A DNA stretch of 64,000 nucleotides from Trichococcus paludicola (GTDB lineage: Bacteria > Bacillota > Bacilli > Lactobacillales > Aerococcaceae), in the NCBI RefSeq assembly GCF_003052295.1, contig NZ_QBLC01000004.1, positions 1 through 64,000 on the forward strand, read 5' to 3'. Below the pieces are notes generated by a model. It worked only from the letters and a program-made list of their open reading frames with translations, searched no databases and was not told the DNA's origin. Shown one piece after another: positions 44,413 through 57,084 of this stretch. Both the position numbers and the translations under genes were made by a program. The number at the start of each line of letters is the position of its first letter. The stretch's first letter is position 1.

Positions 44413-46818
44413 CTAGAAGAAATTGACCGGTTCTGAATCGATCGAAATGTAGAGACCACGTGCATTTTCTTTTTGTGACTCATCCAATATCTGTTTCAAT
44501 GCCGGATGTAGTTTGGTTTCCTGTTTGTATTTCACTAATATCTGAAAATAATAGCGATTGTTCACTCTCGCGATGGACCCTTTGGATGGCCCGAGCATGA
44601 TCGTGTCAGCCTCAAGCTTTTTTTGAAGGATTTCATGGATTTCATAAATTTTCTTCTGGGCTTTTTTTTCGTCAGGGTTGCTTACCGTTATGAGCGCGGT
44701 ATAAAAATAAGGCGGATAACCCGCTTTATGCCGCAGCGCCATCTCGGTACGGTAAAAGCCTTCGTAATTGTGCTGTTGGGCAAAAAGGATGGCGTAATGA
44801 TCCGGATTATAGGACTGCACGACCACCTCCCCGGACAACTCCGCACGACCTGCGCGGCCACTGACTTGGGTCAGCAGCTGGAACGTCCTTTCCGAAGAGC
44901 GGAAATCCGGCAGCCCCAATGAAGTATCGGCATTGATGACGCCGACCAACGTGATGTTGGGAAAGTCCAATCCTTTTGCGATCATCTGTGTGCCCAGCAG
45001 GATGTCGGCCTCTCCTTTTCCGAATGCAGACAGGATAGCTTCATGGCCGCCTTTCTTACGGGTGGTATCCACATCCATACGCAAAATGCGTGCATCCGGG
45101 AAGAGCGCCTGCAGTTCTTCCTCGATTTTTTGGGTTCCCGTTCCGTAATAACGGAAATTGTGTCCCTTACATTTGGGACAAGTATTGGGTATTTCTTCTT
45201 CATGGCCGCAGTAATGGCACTTCATCGTTTTGCTGTCCATATGCAAAGTCAGACTGATGTCGCAATTCGGGCACTCGAGGACGAAACCGCAATCCCGGCA
45301 CATGATGAAAGAGGAATAGCCTCTTTTGTTCAGCATCAGCACAATTTGCTGTTTCTTCTGAAGACGGTCCGTGATTTTTTCCTGCAGGACCATGGAAAAA
45401 CTGCTGCGGTTGTTCGCTTTGAATTCATCACGCATATCGACAATTTCGACTTGGGGCAGCGCGCGTTGATTGAAGCGTCCTTTCAATTCGACCAATGTGT
45501 AGACTTTTTTTTGTGCCCTGGCCCGCGACTCCAGCGAAGGCGTCGCGCTTCCCAGGACAACCGGGCAATGGTTATGCTGCCCGCGCCAAATCGCTATATT
45601 CCGGGCATGATACTTCGGATTTTCGTCCTGTTTGTAGGTGCTCTCGTGCTCTTCATCCATAATGATGATGCCGATATTTTCAACCGGAGCAAAAATGGAA
45701 GAACGCGCGCCAACTACGACATCGGCGTCGCCGCGGTGGATTTTGCGCCACTCGTCGTATTTCTCCCCCGACGACAACGCACTGTGCATCACTGCCACGC
45801 GGTCTCCAAAACGGCTCTTGAAGTGGTTGACCATCTGCGGAGTCAAAGCGATTTCGGGGACGAGCATCAAGGCAGTCTTGCCTTGTTTGATCACTTCAGC
45901 GATCAATTGAAGGTAGACTTCGGTCTTTCCGCTTCCAGTAACGCCTTGCAGCAGAAAAACCGCATGCCGTTCTTCCTTGATGCTGGCACCGATCGTCTGA
46001 AAAGCTACCATTTGTTCATCCGAAAGGGCCATCGCTTCCGTTTTTTTGAACAGCCTATCCTTAAAAGGATCCCGGAGTATTTCCCGGTCCGCTGCTTTTA
46101 ACCATCCCTTTTCCACTCCGTTCCGGATCGTGCCTGAAGCGATATCGAATTGGTCCTTGTATTCCTTGGACGTCAACGGTGTTCCGTTCATGGACATGAT
46201 TGCCGCCAACAAGGCTTGCTGTTGCTTGGCCGATTTTTTCAGGCTGCGGTATGCGTCTTCCAGACTATCCATTTCCAGATCGGAATAATAAACCTGCACC
46301 ATTTTTGCTTTCGCCTGGTTTTTGAGGATGTAATTGACTTCAATCTTCCCGGCTCGCTTCAATTCGATCAGTTGCGGCAAAATGCCTTGATCGACGGCAT
46401 TTTCCCAACTCATTTTGCTTTTCCCTTGAAAAAGTCCGTAGAAAGTCTCCTCATCCAATTCATCGACAATCTCTATTTCTTTTTCGTACTTCGCCTTCAT
46501 CAAAGGCGGCAACATTGTCTGGTAACAATGGATCCGATAGGCATAAACGGTTTCCGCCATTTCCTCGCCCAACAGAAGCAGCTCTTCGGTCAAAGCCGGC
46601 TCGATATCCAAAGGTTGGATTATTTCCTTCAGTTCCCCTTCAAAATCTGTATAATCAGAAATTTCCGTTATGAACCCTTGGATGATGCGTTTGTTGAAAG
46701 GCACCTCAACGCGCATGCCTTTGCCTAATTTGTGCTCCATAGCAGGAGGGATCGCATAATCAAAGGGACGATTGGTCTGCATTGCAGGTATATCGACAAT
46801 CACTTTTGCAATTTGCAA
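44413..46818 (-). CDS. priA: Primosomal replication helicase PriA
   Basis: PriA reloads the replicative helicase at stalled forks. The 801-residue protein has the N-terminal 3'-end-binding domain (MQIAKVIVDIPAMQTNRPFDY) and a winged helix. The helicase core has LLQGVTGSGKTEVYLQ near residue 285 and IIMDEEH. Eight cysteines in CRDCG, CPNC, CHYC and CPKC bind two zinc ions. The start is TTG with GGAGGG upstream. It opens the priA-fmt-rsmB-stp-prkC unit. Confidence 0.97.
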   Translation of the reverse strand: MQIAKVIVDIPAMQTNRPFDYAIPPAMEHKLGKGMRVEVPFNKRIIQGFITEISDYTDFEGELKEIIQPLDIEPALTEELLLLGEEMAETVYAYRIHCYQTMLPPLMKAKYEKEIEIVDELDEETFYGLFQGKSKMSWENAVDQGILPQLIELKRAGKIEVNYILKNQAKAKMVQVYYSDLEMDSLEDAYRSLKKSAKQQQALLAAIMSMNGTPLTSKEYKDQFDIASGTIRNGVEKGWLKAADREILRDPFKDRLFKKTEAMALSDEQMVAFQTIGASIKEERHAVFLLQGVTGSGKTEVYLQLIAEVIKQGKTALMLVPEIALTPQMVNHFKSRFGDRVAVMHSALSSGEKYDEWRKIHRGDADVVVGARSSIFAPVENIGIIIMDEEHESTYKQDENPKYHARNIAIWRGQHNHCPVVLGSATPSLESRARAQKKVYTLVELKGRFNQRALPQVEIVDMRDEFKANNRSSFSMVLQEKITDRLQKKQQIVLMLNKRGYSSFIMCRDCGFVLECPNCDISLTLHMDSKTMKCHYCGHEEEIPNTCPKCKGHNFRYYGTGTQKIEEELQALFPDARILRMDVDTTRKKGGHEAILSAFGKGEADILLGTQMIAKGLDFPNITLVGVINADTSLGLPDFRSSERTFQLLTQVSGRAGRAELSGEVVVQSYNPDHYAILFAQQHNYEGFYRTEMALRHKAGYPPYFYTALITVSNPDEKKAQKKIYEIHEILQKKLEADTIMLGPSKGSIARVNNRYYFQILVKYKQETKLHPALKQILDESQKENARGLYISIDSEPVNFF

Positions 46819-46907
46819 ATAAAGCCCTCCCCTTCTTTTTCTAACAACTATATTACTAAATTATGCCGATAAAGTCTTGTCGGAGTTTTCGGCATCAAAA
46901 AAATAAA

Positions 46908-46945
46908 ACTACTGATTTTGAAGTTCAAAAACAGTAGTCTTTTTT
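46908..46945 (-). terminator. Terminator of gmk-rpoZ
   Basis: ACTACTG pairs with CAGTAGT around an inner TTTTG/CAAAA pair, with A- and T-rich flanks on both sides. It lies just past the rpoZ stop on the minus strand. Confidence 0.8.
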
Positions 46946-46958
46946 CATTCCTATTCTG

Positions 46959-47174
46959 TTATCTTTCAGGGATGATGGATTTCGGATCGATTTCCAATTC
47001 GCCGGCAACTACTTCTTCCAGCGCACGTCCGACATTCTTGAATGACTGGTAAGTGTCCAATAAAGGTTCGGAGCGATCATGTAATTGGTGCGCTCTTTTG
47101 CTTGAAAGAATGACCATTGAATATTTTGAATCCACTTGCTCCAACAATTTATCGATCGAAGGATATAACATCAT
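46959..47174 (-). CDS. rpoZ: RNA polymerase omega subunit
   Basis: The small subunit that helps assemble and stabilise beta' in RNA polymerase. The 71-residue protein begins MMLYPSIDKLLEQVDSKYSM and contains the core LSSKRAHQL. It is 6 bases downstream of gmk, the standard gmk-rpoZ-priA order in Firmicutes, which supports the call despite the short length. A terminator follows directly. Confidence 0.95.
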   Translation of the reverse strand: MMLYPSIDKLLEQVDSKYSMVILSSKRAHQLHDRSEPLLDTYQSFKNVGRALEEVVAGELEIDPKSIIPER

Positions 47175-47180
47175 AATATT

Positions 47181-47792
47181 TTACTCCCTTTCATCCGCAC
47201 AGATGGTATCCAGAATCCGTGAAACTTTCAAGTGTTCGCTTTGGATGATGCCAAGCACTTTCTGTACCGCATTCTCTACTGTGTCGTTTTCTACCGCATA
47301 ATCATAATAACGCATCAAACTGAGCTCTTCAATAGCCTTTTCCATTCTTTGCTTGATGATCGGAGACTCATCCGTACCGCGATTTACGATCCGTGATTCC
47401 AGTTCCGTCATATCAGGAGGCGTCAAGAAGATGAATATCCCTTCAGGCATCCGTTCCTTCACTTGCATGGCACCTTGAACTTCGATCTCCAGAAAAATAT
47501 CTTTTCCCGTGTCCAACGTTCTTCTTACATAGTCGATTGGCGTACCATAGTAATTACCTACATACTCGGTATATTCCAACAGTTCATTATCGGCGATCAT
47601 TCTCTCGAATTCTTCTCTTTCCTTGAAGAAATAATCTTTGCCATCCACTTCCCCTTCGCGCGCTTTGCGGGTCGTAGCGGAAATTGAATATATGAACTCC
47701 CGTTCACCACGAGAAAAAATTGCTTGTCTCACAGTCCCTTTGCCTACTCCCGAAGGTCCGGATAAGACAATCAACAATCCTTTTTCTGTCAT
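47181..47792 (-). CDS. gmk: Guanylate kinase
   Basis: Gmk phosphorylates GMP to GDP and is a target of (p)ppGpp in Firmicutes. The 203 residues show the P-loop [17 protein letters not shown], the GMP-binding stretch [21 protein letters not shown] with the expected Arg, Ser and Tyr residues, and [14 protein letters not shown]. The ATG start is the usual one. It begins the gmk-rpoZ unit and lies upstream of priA, as in B. subtilis. The V-ATPase terminator separates it from ntpD. Confidence 0.97.
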   Translation of the reverse strand: MTEKGLLIVLSGPSGVGKGTVRQAIFSRGEREFIYSISATTRKAREGEVDGKDYFFKEREEFERMIADNELLEYTEYVGNYYGTPIDYVRRTLDTGKDIFLEIEVQGAMQVKERMPEGIFIFLTPPDMTELESRIVNRGTDESPIIKQRMEKAIEELSLMRYYDYAVENDTVENAVQKVLGIIQSEHLKVSRILDTICADERE

Positions 47793-47957
47793 TTAATGCC
47801 CACCATCCAATTATATTTTTACAGCATCGTACAGCCTAATGCGGCGTTCTGTTTATTATTTCATAGTTTAACACAATTTCGTCAAGGTTAAAACCTTTAC
47901 TGGAGTCTTCCGCCAACATTTTGTTAGTTACCGTTTTCAGCGACGGAAAGACAAAAA

Positions 47958-47989
47958 AGAACAAGACAAGGATATCCCTGTCTTGTTCT
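47958..47989 (-). terminator. Terminator of the V-ATPase operon
   Basis: An 11-bp perfect stem, AGAACAAGACA with its complement, and a 10-base loop, followed by a U-run on the minus strand. It begins 6 bases past ntpD. Confidence 0.9.
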
Positions 47990-47995
47990 GCGGCA

Positions 47996-48631
47996 TCATG
48001 AAGCGCCCATGTCTTTGACTTTCATCATTCTGACAATGCTGGATCGCTCGTTCTCCTCGAGTTTCATTTGAATGTAACGGATCGTCTCCTGCAACTGCGG
48101 AATCATTTTGTATTCCAATGCATTTACGCGCCTTCTTGTCTTTTCGATCTCATCGGCAAGAAGTTGGCAGGTTTTTTCGATTTCCGATAATTTAAGCAAT
48201 TTCGGAAGGATATCTTCGATCTTTTTGATCGCATCATCCAGTTCACCGTTTGAGTTTACGTAGCCGTACTGCAAATCCGTTGATTTTTCGTCTTTGTTGG
48301 CTATCGAAAAGTTCATTTGGGGAACGACGACACTCATGATATTTTTTTCTTGGATGTCCAATTCAACCGCAGTAGCGGGTACGGCGAACAATTCTTCGAT
48401 GAAAGCCTCATTCAGAAGCGACTTCGCTACCACGAAAGAACGCATGGAGGCGGTCAGTTCTTTTTCGACTTCGTCCCTCAGGAGGTTGTTTTCGCGGATA
48501 AGCAAGATGAATTGACGCATCAGTTCATCTTGCTTATCCTTCAGCAGTTTATGGCCACGGGTGGACAGCACCAGACGCGATTTCAAATTGGATAGTTCCA
48601 TCCGGGTAGGCTTCACATTCAATCTAGCCAT
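47996..48631 (-). CDS. ntpD: V-type ATPase subunit D (central stalk)
   Basis: Subunit D forms the rotor axle inside the A3B3 head. The 211-residue protein is almost wholly helical, with the family start [37 protein letters not shown] and the C-terminal coiled coil [22 protein letters not shown]. It lies 6 bases downstream of ntpB and is the last gene of the operon. In Enterococcus hirae ntpH and ntpJ follow; here a terminator does. Confidence 0.95.
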   Translation of the reverse strand: MARLNVKPTRMELSNLKSRLVLSTRGHKLLKDKQDELMRQFILLIRENNLLRDEVEKELTASMRSFVVAKSLLNEAFIEELFAVPATAVELDIQEKNIMSVVVPQMNFSIANKDEKSTDLQYGYVNSNGELDDAIKKIEDILPKLLKLSEIEKTCQLLADEIEKTRRRVNALEYKMIPQLQETIRYIQMKLEENERSSIVRMMKVKDMGAS

Positions 48632-48637
48632 GGACGA

Positions 48638-50014
48638 TCACTCTCCCTTCGGCATAAACTCATCGATCATATCGCTCTTGATTCTCTTAAGTTCGGTTAC
48701 CGGCAAGATGGACAACAGTTCCCAACCCAAAGCCAAAGTCTCTTCGATCGTGCGGTTCGTATAGAATCCCTGATTGATGTATTCTTCTTCGAATCGTTTC
48801 GTGAACTGCACATACAGTTTGTCTGTCTTGGACAAGGCGGACTCCCCTAGGATGACGGCCAATTCTTTTGCCTGTTTTCCTTTTGCGTAAGCCGCAAACA
48901 ACTGGTTCATGGTCGGAGCATGGTCTTTTCTTGTCTTGCCTTCACCAGTACCTTTGTCCTTCAGACGGGAAAGCGAAGGCAGCACGTTGATCGGTGGCTT
49001 GAAGCCAGAGTTGTTCAACTCACGCGAAAGGATGATCTGGCCTTCAGTGATGTACCCGGTCAAATCAGGGATCGGATGCGTAATGTCATCCTCAGGCATG
49101 GAAAGGATCGGGATTTGAGTCACCGAGCCTTTTTTGCCGATGATGCGGCCTGCACGCTCATATAATGCGGCAAGGTTTGTGTACAAATACCCTGGATAAC
49201 CACGGCGACCAGGCACTTCACGGCGGGCTGCCGAAATTTCACGCAAAGCCTCACAATAGTTGGTCATGTCAGTCATGATGACCAGGACATGCATGTCCTT
49301 TTCGTAGGCCAAATATTCCGCGACCGTCAAAGCCATTTTTGGTGTGGCAATCCGTTCGATGGCCGGATCGTTCGCCAAGTTGATGAACATGACGGAGCGA
49401 TCGATCGCCCCTGTCTTGCGGAAATCTTCCATGAAATATTCTTTTTCTTCAAAAGTGATTCCCATGGCTGCAAATACAACCGCAAATTTTTCATCGCTGT
49501 TCAAAACCGTCGCTTGACGGGCGATTTGTGCAGCTAATTCTTTATGCGGCAAACCTGAGCCGGAGAATACAGGAAGTTTCTGCCCTCTTACGAGTGTGTT
49601 CAGATGGTCGATGGCGGAAATACCTGTTTGGATGAACTCATCCGGATAGTCACGCGCTACAGGGTTGATTGCCTGTCCATTCACATCCAAGTTCATTTCC
49701 GGGATGATTTCCGGGCCGCCATCAATCGGATTGCCCATCCCATCGAACACACGGCCTACCATATCCTCAGAAACAGCTATGGAAAGTGGTTTTCCACGGA
49801 AACGGACTTTGGTGTCTTTGATGTTGATCCCGCTTGGGCCTTCAAAAATCTGCACCATCGCTTTATCTTTGCTGACTTCCAAAACTTGACCATGGCGGAT
49901 TTCGCCGTTTTGCATTTGGATTTCAACCAATTCGTCGAATTTGACTCCCTCAATCTGCTCTACAATCATCAACGGGCCTACAACTTCGGTTACTGTTTTA
50001 TATTCCTTAAGCAT
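48638..50014 (-). CDS. ntpB: V-type ATPase subunit B (regulatory)
   Basis: The non-catalytic subunit of the A3B3 hexamer. The 458-residue protein has the beta-barrel start [18 protein letters not shown]. At the Walker A position it reads [13 protein letters not shown] instead of a full P-loop, as is normal for subunit B. It also carries [23 protein letters not shown]. It starts within the end of ntpA (8-base overlap) with GGAGGG upstream. All features fit the enterococcal NtpB. Confidence 0.97.
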   Translation of the reverse strand: MLKEYKTVTEVVGPLMIVEQIEGVKFDELVEIQMQNGEIRHGQVLEVSKDKAMVQIFEGPSGINIKDTKVRFRGKPLSIAVSEDMVGRVFDGMGNPIDGGPEIIPEMNLDVNGQAINPVARDYPDEFIQTGISAIDHLNTLVRGQKLPVFSGSGLPHKELAAQIARQATVLNSDEKFAVVFAAMGITFEEKEYFMEDFRKTGAIDRSVMFINLANDPAIERIATPKMALTVAEYLAYEKDMHVLVIMTDMTNYCEALREISAARREVPGRRGYPGYLYTNLAALYERAGRIIGKKGSVTQIPILSMPEDDITHPIPDLTGYITEGQIILSRELNNSGFKPPINVLPSLSRLKDKGTGEGKTRKDHAPTMNQLFAAYAKGKQAKELAVILGESALSKTDKLYVQFTKRFEEEYINQGFYTNRTIEETLALGWELLSILPVTELKRIKSDMIDEFMPKGE

Positions 50015-51791
50015 GGTGCGTCATCCCTCCTTCCGCAACGATTTCATGCAATCTTTGCTTCATGTCTGCCTTGATGTTTTTCATTTCGGCAAGGTCTTCT
50101 TCCCTGATATATTTACTTCTTGCGATCCGATCGCGCAATGCAACTGTGCCTTCGATGATTTCATTGAAGTACGCGCCTAAACGCATCGCTTCACGGGCTT
50201 CTGTTTCGAAGTCCAGAATCATGTCCAGCATCGCCAATTGCTTGTTGCGGGAAGTGTACGTATCGACATCATCGAAAGCGTTCTGTTGCAGATAGTCCTC
50301 ACGCAACGATTCCGCGACCGCCATTGTCATGCGGTCTTTTTCGGACAAGGATTCGATACCGACCAAACGGACGATTTCTTCCAATTCCGATTCTTCCTGC
50401 AGAAGGTTCATCGCATGCTGAACCATTTCAGACCATTTCGTCTGTAAGGCATTATTCAGATATTCCCCGACTTCGGTATTGTAAAGGGAATAGGAAGTCA
50501 GCCAGTTCATGGATGGGAAATGTCTTTTTTGTGCCAACGTGGCATCCAGCGCCCAGAAAACTTTAACGACGCGCAATGTATTTTGGGTTACCGGTTCAGA
50601 TGTGTCACCACCAGGAGGCGATACCGCTCCAATGGCCGTAATGCTTCCTTCACGATCTTCCGACCCTAAAGCCAATACTCGTCCTGCCCGTTCGTAATAC
50701 TCTGCTACACGGCTTCCTAGGTAGGCTGGATAGCCTTCATCACCAGGCATCTCTTCCAGACGGCCCGACATTTCGCGCAAAGCTTCTGCCCAACGGGATG
50801 TCGAGTCAGCCATGATTGCTACACTGTAACCCATGTCACGGAAATATTCCGCGATCGTGATGCCTGTATAGATGGATGCTTCACGCGCCGCAACCGGCAT
50901 GTTGGAGGTGTTGGCGATAAGGATCGTACGCTCCATCAATGATTCGCCCGTATTCGGATCGATCAATTCCGGAAATTCATTCAATACGTCCGTCATTTCA
51001 TTACCGCGTTCGCCGCAACCGACGTAAATTACGATATCCACATCACTGTATTTTGCGATTTGGTGCTGTACGACGGTTTTCCCTGCTCCGAAAGGTCCCG
51101 GAACAGCAGCTGCTCCACCTTTTGTGATCGGGAAGAACGTATCGATGACCCGTTGGCCGGTAACCATCGGCGTGTGCGGGTTCATTTTTTGCTTGAATGG
51201 ACGTCCGCGACGGACTGGCCATCTTTGCAGCATAGTCAATTCTTTCGGGCCATCTTCCGTTTCGATGACATAGGCCGTGTCATCCAAGGTGTAGCTGCCA
51301 TCCTGGATGGCAGTCAGCTTACCGGAGATGCCGTAAGGAACCATGATCCGGTGCTCGATGACTTTCGTCTCCTGCACGGTACCGACAATATCACCGGCTA
51401 TGACGTGATCGCCGACTTTCTTCGTGGCTTTGAATTCCCAGACGTTTTCTCTCTTCAATGGTGGGATATCCGTCCCACGCACCAAATAGTTACTTTGAGT
51501 AATTTCACGGAACGTATGCAAAGGGCGCTGGATTCCGTCAAACATCTGCGACAGGATCCCTGGTCCCAATTCGACCGACAAAGCTTCCCCTGTTGTGATT
51601 ACCGGTTCTCCAGGACCAATACCGGAAGTCTCCTCATAAACTTGAATGGATGCGACATCATTACGCATCTCGATGATTTCCCCGATCAATCCTAATTCGC
51701 CGACGCGGCAAATATCTTGGATGTTCGCTTCTTCCATTCCTTCCGCCATAACTAAAGGTCCGGAAACTTTTATTATATTTCCATTTTTCAA
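50007..51791 (-). CDS. ntpA: V-type ATPase catalytic subunit A
   Basis: The ATP-hydrolysing subunit. With a TTG start at 51791 it is 594 residues, close to the 593 of E. hirae NtpA. The first residues read [21 protein letters not shown]. Walker A is [24 protein letters not shown] follows, and the family-specific bulge region is present (about 115-185). The TTG is chosen because GGAGGGG lies 8 bases upstream; the frame stays open to 51842 without a ribosome site. It lies 16 bases after ntpG. Confidence 0.97.
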   Translation of the reverse strand: MKNGNIIKVSGPLVMAEGMEEANIQDICRVGELGLIGEIIEMRNDVASIQVYEETSGIGPGEPVITTGEALSVELGPGILSQMFDGIQRPLHTFREITQSNYLVRGTDIPPLKRENVWEFKATKKVGDHVIAGDIVGTVQETKVIEHRIMVPYGISGKLTAIQDGSYTLDDTAYVIETEDGPKELTMLQRWPVRRGRPFKQKMNPHTPMVTGQRVIDTFFPITKGGAAAVPGPFGAGKTVVQHQIAKYSDVDIVIYVGCGERGNEMTDVLNEFPELIDPNTGESLMERTILIANTSNMPVAAREASIYTGITIAEYFRDMGYSVAIMADSTSRWAEALREMSGRLEEMPGDEGYPAYLGSRVAEYYERAGRVLALGSEDREGSITAIGAVSPPGGDTSEPVTQNTLRVVKVFWALDATLAQKRHFPSMNWLTSYSLYNTEVGEYLNNALQTKWSEMVQHAMNLLQEESELEEIVRLVGIESLSEKDRMTMAVAESLREDYLQQNAFDDVDTYTSRNKQLAMLDMILDFETEAREAMRLGAYFNEIIEGTVALRDRIARSKYIREEDLAEMKNIKADMKQRLHEIVAEGGMTHHA

Positions 51792-51807
51792 AAAAGTCCC
51801 CTCCAAA

Positions 51808-52119
51808 TTATAAGATATTCTGTCCAACTGCTTTTTCCACATTCTCCTGAATGCGGCTTTTCCCGATATTCAACGTACCTTTATGGTTCGGAATCAGGAT
51901 GATGGCTGGTTGGACACTGCTGTCATACCTGCGCACTGTATCAGGTATTTCTTTTGCCATTTCTTCCGTCAGGTAAATGATCCCATAATTTTCCATCGCC
52001 AGGCGATCTACCGTTTCACGGGCAGTCTGGGCATTATGGCATGCAAATACTGCGAAGCCCAAAATCTTAAAAGGAAGGATGGAATCTTTGTCTCCCACAA
52101 CTGCAATATTATGAGCCAT
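51808..52119 (-). CDS. ntpG: V-type ATPase subunit F (NtpG in enterococcal naming)
   Basis: A small central-stalk subunit that binds D and couples rotation to ATP hydrolysis. The 103-residue Rossmann-like protein starts [21 protein letters not shown] and contains [17 protein letters not shown] and [11 protein letters not shown]. It overlaps the end of ntpC by 11 bases. The place between C and A matches ntpG of Enterococcus hirae and atpF of archaeal and clostridial operons. Confidence 0.93.
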   Translation of the reverse strand: MAHNIAVVGDKDSILPFKILGFAVFACHNAQTARETVDRLAMENYGIIYLTEEMAKEIPDTVRRYDSSVQPAIILIPNHKGTLNIGKSRIQENVEKAVGQNIL

Positions 52120-53116
52120 ATACAGGTCGCATCCTCTCTCTCAAAATTTGTTCATCTATCTGATTGTCTTTGCCAACCAAAATCAAGCGAATATTGGTGA
52201 CTTCCTTCTCTTTGGCAAACAGATAACCCAACAAGGGAATCGGACCGAATGGTTGGTACAAGCCTTCTGCAATCAATTCATAGGTCAGTTCATCCACAAG
52301 TTTATCCAGCTTCTGTGTGTCCACTTCATTTGTTGTCTCGGAAATCATATTGGATAAGCGTGTACCGTATTCTTTGCTGAAATAATATTTACGCATGACC
52401 GCGCCTGGTCCGTTGATCGATTCTTCAATTAAATCACGTTTCGAAATCGAACCTGAACTGGATAAGACCGTATAGAGAAAACCGCGGGGCTTATTTTGTT
52501 TCAGGCTTCGGATCATGGTCGAAAGGTTATAGAGGTCGATCATGCCATCCACCATTTTCGTGATGCTCGGATGTTGGAGCTTGTCGCTGATGGAACGCAG
52601 ATGCCTGAAATAATAAGTGTCCATAAAGATAGTGGCTGCTTCGATGCGATGACCTTCATCGAAATCGCGGATCGCCTCTTGAACACCCTCTATCAGAATC
52701 GGATGTTCGTCGTTGCCGTCGCCGGTTTCGACCAATTTCTTCAGACTGGCTATGGAATATTTGCCGATAGGGATCAACAGCTGCTCCAAATCTTCACCCG
52801 AAAAACGTTGTTTCAACAACACTTTCAGGTTGTGATAGGTATAGCGCAACGCGAATAATTCCACAATCTCAGCAACCGGCGTGATGCTGAACAATTCCTT
52901 ATAGACTTCCGCCAGATGTTTCATGAGAAAACCTTCGAAATTTTTGTTCACCAGTGTTTCTTTCTCGTCAAACTCATAACCGGTACCTTTCAGAACATCC
53001 AAGGCATCTTTTAAAGAAGAGGCTTTCAGCATCCGATCGTAATCCGCTTCCGCCAATAATTTTAATTCGTAGGTGCGAAGTATCGTATTGACGCCTTTGT
53101 AATCAATCTCTTGCAT
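52109..53116 (-). CDS. ntpC: V-type ATPase subunit C (rotor cap)
   Basis: Subunit C (d in eukaryotic naming) is the funnel that joins the central stalk to the membrane K-ring. The 335-residue helical protein shows the family repeats LRTYELKLLAEADYDRMLKASSL and FALRYTYHNLKVLLKQRFSG, and a C-terminal LLGYLFAKEKEVTNIRLILVGK. AAAGGAGG precedes the ATG. It lies 12 bases after ntpE. Confidence 0.94.
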   Translation of the reverse strand: MQEIDYKGVNTILRTYELKLLAEADYDRMLKASSLKDALDVLKGTGYEFDEKETLVNKNFEGFLMKHLAEVYKELFSITPVAEIVELFALRYTYHNLKVLLKQRFSGEDLEQLLIPIGKYSIASLKKLVETGDGNDEHPILIEGVQEAIRDFDEGHRIEAATIFMDTYYFRHLRSISDKLQHPSITKMVDGMIDLYNLSTMIRSLKQNKPRGFLYTVLSSSGSISKRDLIEESINGPGAVMRKYYFSKEYGTRLSNMISETTNEVDTQKLDKLVDELTYELIAEGLYQPFGPIPLLGYLFAKEKEVTNIRLILVGKDNQIDEQILRERMRPVYGS

Positions 53117-53128
53117 AGTGCCCCTCCT

Positions 53129-53719
53129 TTACTTTTCGTCTTGGAATGCTAAATTCGCCAGCTCTGCTGCGAAGTCGTTCTTTACATCTTCGATCAGATC
53201 ATCGAAGCAATAGTTGTAGTCGACTCCACTTTCCTGAAGGATGAATCCGGCTTTATTCGGAATGGTCTCCTCAGAAATCTTGACAGCGGGATATTTGACC
53301 AACAGCTGTTGTAGCTCTTTCCCCTTAAAGTGAGCGACCGATTTTGCGCCCGGAACAATGCTGTAGGCTTTCGAATCGTCAGCTTGGGATAGCACCCCGT
53401 TCAGGAATTGCGCAAAATGGGTTTCATCCCACGTGTTCATTTTTTCTAAAGCTTGCTGGAAGACCGATTTCAGGATGACCTGTTTCTCTTTCAAAACAGC
53501 ATTGCGCTCTTTATTCTTCAAGGTTTGTCGCTCACGATCAAAATCGTTGGCAACTTTTTTCAAAATGGCAGCTTTGCGCGCCTTTTGTTGTTCAACCAGA
53601 GTCAATCTGCTCTCTTCTATCTTTGCGACAGAAATTTTTTCAGCATCCTCTAGTTTGCTTTGTCCTTTTGCTTTTGTCTTATTCAGGATCTGTTCAGACA
53701 AGGATTGTAGATCTTTCAC
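53129..53719 (-). CDS. ntpE: V-type ATPase subunit E (peripheral stalk)
   Basis: Half of the E/G-type peripheral stalk that holds the head still. The 196 residues comprise a long charged N-terminal coiled coil (about 1-95, rich in Lys, Glu, Gln and Arg) and a mixed C-terminal head ending in DLIEDVKNDFAAELANLAF, typical of the family. It pairs with the product of ntpF. It lies 50 bases after ntpK. Confidence 0.92.
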   Translation of the reverse strand: MKDLQSLSEQILNKTKAKGQSKLEDAEKISVAKIEESRLTLVEQQKARKAAILKKVANDFDRERQTLKNKERNAVLKEKQVILKSVFQQALEKMNTWDETHFAQFLNGVLSQADDSKAYSIVPGAKSVAHFKGKELQQLLVKYPAVKISEETIPNKAGFILQESGVDYNYCFDDLIEDVKNDFAAELANLAFQDEK

Positions 53720-53769
53720 GCTTTCTCATCTCCTTACTTTTTCCTTAATTCTTATGGAGCTTTTGAGAA

Positions 53770-56225
<2,456 letters not shown>

Positions 56226-56239
<14 letters not shown>

Positions 56240-56546
56240 ATTTCCTCATCACCTCCCCAATTACGGCATTCACAAGTTCTTCTTCTTTCGCTTCAAACCG
56301 AGTCTGCAACTTCTCGATTTCCGATTTTTCACTTTCTGCGGAAGCGTTCTTGAGAATTGCCAGTTGCTCTGATTTTTTCGCAAGTTCTTCGGATTGAAAA
56401 GTAGCTAATTCTTTTTCGATATTCCTTTTCATTTCGCCTATTTTATCTTGCGTGTTCTGTTCCAGTTTGCGCAGTTTGTTCTGATAATCCAATTCCAGAT
56501 CAGTTGCTTCCTGCTCAATCTTTTTTACTTCATCAAATATTTGCAT
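56226..56546 (-). CDS. ntpF: V-type ATPase peripheral stalk subunit (NtpF, G/H-like)
   Basis: A 106-residue, highly charged, entirely helical protein that should form the peripheral-stalk coiled coil with NtpE. The sequence is a continuous heptad-like run of Glu, Lys, Leu and Gln (IEQEATDLELDYQNKLRKLE and onward). It is the first gene of the operon, as in E. hirae, with GGAGGTGG before the ATG and a good promoter at 56618-56646. Small coiled-coil proteins are hard to assign by sequence; the position makes the call. Confidence 0.9.
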
Positions 56547-56617
56547 CTTTCATTCCACCTCCGTCCCTCATTTGATTCTCCTTCGGAAAAATAATCTTTT
56601 TTCCAATCAGTAATTTC

Positions 56618-56646
56618 ATTATACAGTTAATGTAAAGGCCGTTCAA
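56618..56646 (-). promoter_or_regulatory. Promoter of the V-ATPase operon
   Basis: TTGAAC and TATAAT are separated by 17 bases on the minus strand, giving a 5' leader of about 65 bases. Confidence 0.75.
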
Positions 56647-57018
56647 ATCTAATTGAACGCCATTTTCAGCGTTTTCAACAACCACCGCAGTTTCATTAAT
56701 AGGAAGAAACTTTCTCAAATTCTTTCAAAATATTAAAATGAACATTTTGTGAACAAAAATCCCCAAGAAGCTGGCATCAAATGCAAGCCCTCCTCGGGGA
56801 GTCTCTTTTGCGGCTTATTTTTTACGGTGATTCCTCCAAGCAATGAAAGTATCTTTTTTCCTCCTTCACAATTAATGTGTGGCCAACACGTTTTTTTCAT
56901 GACTCTACTTTACTTGATAACGAGGGGATATTGGGCCATTTGCAGCCGAAACGACAATACTGCAGGTTGAATTGCATGCCTACTGTCGTGAAATTTTGTT
57001 GAGCGCAAAATAAATAGC
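56647..57018. other. Divergent intergenic region between ntpF and the LexA-box gene
   Basis: About 370 bases without a supported gene. Near 56760-56801 there is a possible long hairpin (CCCC...GGGG with GC/GC inner pairs), which could end a transcript in either direction but has no clear U-run. A short minus-strand frame at 56533-56718 has no homology I recognise and covers the promoter, so I left it out. Confidence 0.5.
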
Positions 57019-57047
57019 TTGCAAAAAAGAACAGATGTTCTTATAAT
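57019..57047 (+). promoter_or_regulatory. Promoter with LexA-type (SOS) box
   Basis: TTGCAA (57019-57024) and TATAAT (57042-57047) are 17 bases apart. The spacer contains GAACAGATGTTC (57029-57040), an exact GAAC-N4-GTTC palindrome that matches the B. subtilis LexA consensus CGAACRNRYGTTYC at 12 of 14 positions. A repressor bound there would block RNA polymerase. Confidence 0.75.
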
Positions 57048-57084
57048 AGGAATACAAGACAAACACACGTTCGGAGGAACCAGC

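Noticed and set aside
45043-46101. Long plus-strand open frame of 352 codons opposite priA
   Set aside because: It is the antisense shadow of a clear priA; the composition is odd and there is no family match or ribosome site.
46863-46895. ATGCCGA/TCGGCAT hairpin upstream of priA as a terminator
   Set aside because: No U-run on either strand directly after it; the rpoZ terminator is the separate hairpin at 46908-46945. It may be a leader fold, but there is no further support.
56533-56718. Minus-strand frame of 61 codons upstream of ntpF
   Set aside because: It covers the ntp promoter and leader, has no ribosome site and no family resemblance; most likely chance.
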